From Pseudomonadota bacterium (lineage in GTDB: Bacteria > Pseudomonadota > Alphaproteobacteria > Acetobacterales > Acetobacteraceae): a stretch of 7,480 nucleotides of DNA. The translations under genes and the position numbers were made by a program. The notes under the pieces were generated by a model. The model was not told the origin of the DNA. It searched no databases and saw nothing but the letters and a program-made list of their open reading frames with translations. Position 1 is the stretch's first letter. Each line of letters begins with the position of its first letter. The stretch is from the NCBI GenBank assembly GCA_021784255.1, contig JAJXSZ010000150.1, positions 1 to 7,480 on the forward strand. Direction: 5' to 3'. This document shows, one piece after another, positions 6,226 to 7,480 of the stretch.

Positions 6226-6248
6226 CGCCATCATCCGGCCGCAGCATC

Positions 6249-6261
6249 GCGGTTGAACCGC
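6249..6261. promoter_or_regulatory. Perfect 13-bp palindrome upstream of gpmI
   Basis: GCGGTT-G-AACCGC is a perfect inverted repeat with 6-bp arms around one base, in the 80-bp gap between rlmH and gpmI. It contains TTGAAC (6253-6258), which could serve as a -35 box with TTGTAG (6274-6279) after a 15-bp spacer, a weak promoter by consensus. It may be an operator or simply chance; there is no T tract, so it is not a terminator. Confidence 0.3.
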
Positions 6262-6305
6262 CACGCCCGTACCTTGTAGGACGTTCCTTCGCACGGAAAT
6301 CGAGC

Positions 6306-7480
6306 ATGTCTCCCGAACCCTCTGCCACGAAACCCCTTGCGACGCCCCGACGGTCGGCGATGCTGGTCATTCTGGACGGCTGGGGCTGGCGCGAGCCGGC
6401 GCCGGACAACGCCATCTCCAACGCGCGCACGCCGAACTTCGACCGGCTCTGGGCGTCCGGGCCGCACGCCTTCCTCACCACGCACGGGCTGGATGTCGGG
6501 CTGCCCGCCGGGCAGATGGGCAACTCCGAGGTCGGCCACATGAATATCGGCGCCGGCCGCGTCGTGATGCAGGACCTGCCGCGCATCGACGCCGCCATTG
6601 CCGACGGCTCGCTCGCCGCCAAGCCGGAACTCGCGAGCTTCGTCGCCGCGCTGCGCGCCACCGGTGGCACCGCCCACCTCCTGGGCCTGGTCTCGCCGGG
6701 CGGCGTGCACTCGCACCAGGGTCACGCCCTGGCGCTGGCGCAACACCTGGCCGCCCAGGGCATCAAGGTCGCGGTCCACGCCTTCCTCGATGGCCGCGAC
6801 ACACCGCCGAGCTCGGCCCCCGCCTTCCTCGCGGCCTTCAGCGCCGGCCTGCCGGACGGCGCCGGGATCGCCACTGTCATTGGCCGCTACTTCGCGATGG
6901 ATCGCGACCGGCGCTGGGAGCGTGTCGAGCGCGCCTACGCCGCGATGGTCCGTGCCGAGGGCGAGCACGCGCCGGACGCCCAGGCCGCCATCGCCGCCGC
7001 CCACGCTGCCGGCCATACCGACGAGTTCGTGCGACCGACGGTGATCGGCGGCTACGGCGGCATGCGCGCGGGCGACGGCATCCTCTGCTTCAACTTCCGC
7101 GCCGACCGGGTGCGCGAGATCCTCGCCGCGCTGCGCGATCCCGGCTTCGACGGCTTCGCCCGCGAGCCCGTCGCGTTCGCCGCCGCCCTCGGCATGACGC
7201 GCTATTCCGACGCCCTGGCCGGGCTGATGCCGTGCCTCTTTGCGCCACAATCCATGGCGAACCTGCTCGGCGGCGTCATCGCCGCCGCCGGCCTCACCCA
7301 GCTTCGCATGGCCGAGACCGAGAAATACGCGCACGTCACCTATTTCCTCAACGGCGGGCGCGAGGCCGTTTTTCCGGGCGAGGAACGCATCCTGATCCCC
7401 TCGCCCAAGGTCGCCACCTACGACCTGCAGCCGGCGATGTCGGCGATCCAGCTTGCCGACGCCGCCGTCGCCGCGATCGC
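6306..7480 (+). CDS. gpmI: Cofactor-independent phosphoglycerate mutase (3' partial)
   Basis: The first 391 codons of the glycolytic enzyme that interconverts 3- and 2-phosphoglycerate without 2,3-bisphosphoglycerate, in the alkaline-phosphatase superfamily. LVILDGWGWRE (20-30) gives the metal ligand Asp24. QMGNSEVGHMNIGAGR (70-85) holds the phosphorylated Ser74. GGVHSH (132-137), HTDEFVRP (237-244), FNFRADR (262-268) and ETEKYAHVT (337-345) are substrate-site motifs. The family is about 510 residues long, so roughly the last 120, including the remaining metal-binding Asp/His residues, lie beyond base 7480. The ATG at 6306 has GGAA (6295-6298) 7 bases upstream and gives an 18-residue leader before Met19; starting at Met19 would leave the fold with almost no lead-in. 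It may have its own promoter in the 80-bp gap. Confidence 0.96.
   Translation, partial: MSPEPSATKPLATPRRSAMLVILDGWGWREPAPDNAISNARTPNFDRLWASGPHAFLTTHGLDVGLPAGQMGNSEVGHMNIGAGRVVMQDLPRIDAAIADGSLAAKPELASFVAALRATGGTAHLLGLVSPGGVHSHQGHALALAQHLAAQGIKVAVHAFLDGRDTPPSSAPAFLAAFSAGLPDGAGIATVIGRYFAMDRDRRWERVERAYAAMVRAEGEHAPDAQAAIAAAHAAGHTDEFVRPTVIGGYGGMRAGDGILCFNFRADRVREILAALRDPGFDGFAREPVAFAAALGMTRYSDALAGLMPCLFAPQSMANLLGGVIAAAGLTQLRMAETEKYAHVTYFLNGGREAVFPGEERILIPSPKVATYDLQPAMSAIQLADAAVAAI

Noticed and set aside
6231..7334. 367-codon minus-strand ORF opposite gpmI
   Set aside because: The plus strand carries an unbroken gpmI frame with catalytic motifs from 6306 to the window end; the antisense product is low-complexity.

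Overview
This is a GC-rich, tightly packed chromosomal segment from an alphaproteobacterium. Gene order (tRNA-Ser, then rplU-rpmA-obgE-proB-proA-nadD-rsfS-rlmH-gpmI), protein wording and strong third-position G/C bias all fit the Rhodospirillales/Acetobacterales side of the class; the assignment below class level is inference. There are no mobile elements, CRISPR arrays or toxin/defence genes. The protein-coding content is housekeeping and I see no new gene system. The points worth a second look are in the control regions and start codons.

Left edge (1-460): a divergently oriented tRNA-Ser(CGA) lies at 132-221 on the minus strand. It is separated from the plus-strand operon by about 240 bp without genes. 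That stretch holds a 15-bp tandem repeat (293-347), a near-consensus sigma70-type promoter (368-395), and a strong hairpin followed by seven Ts (406-441) in the rplU leader. Bases 1-131 have a short AT-rich island with a small inverted repeat and no supportable gene.

Ribosomal block (461-1126): rplU (L21) and rpmA (L27) form a two-gene unit closed by a clear intrinsic terminator.

Long co-directional run (1154-6225): obgE overlaps proB by 4 bp, and proA follows 19 bp later. nadD follows 11 bp after proA on the preferred start. nadD overlaps rsfS by 4 bp, and rsfS overlaps rlmH by 8 bp if rlmH starts at a CTG. Obg, RsfS and RlmH act on the large ribosomal subunit (assembly, subunit joining, methylation of 23S helix 69), so with L21/L27 most of the segment serves the 50S particle. 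ProB and ProA are the first two steps of proline synthesis from glutamate (proC is not here). NadD makes the dinucleotide precursor of NAD.

Right edge (6306-7480): gpmI, the cofactor-independent phosphoglycerate mutase, runs off the window and lacks about its last quarter. An 80-bp gap containing a perfect 13-bp palindrome separates it from rlmH.
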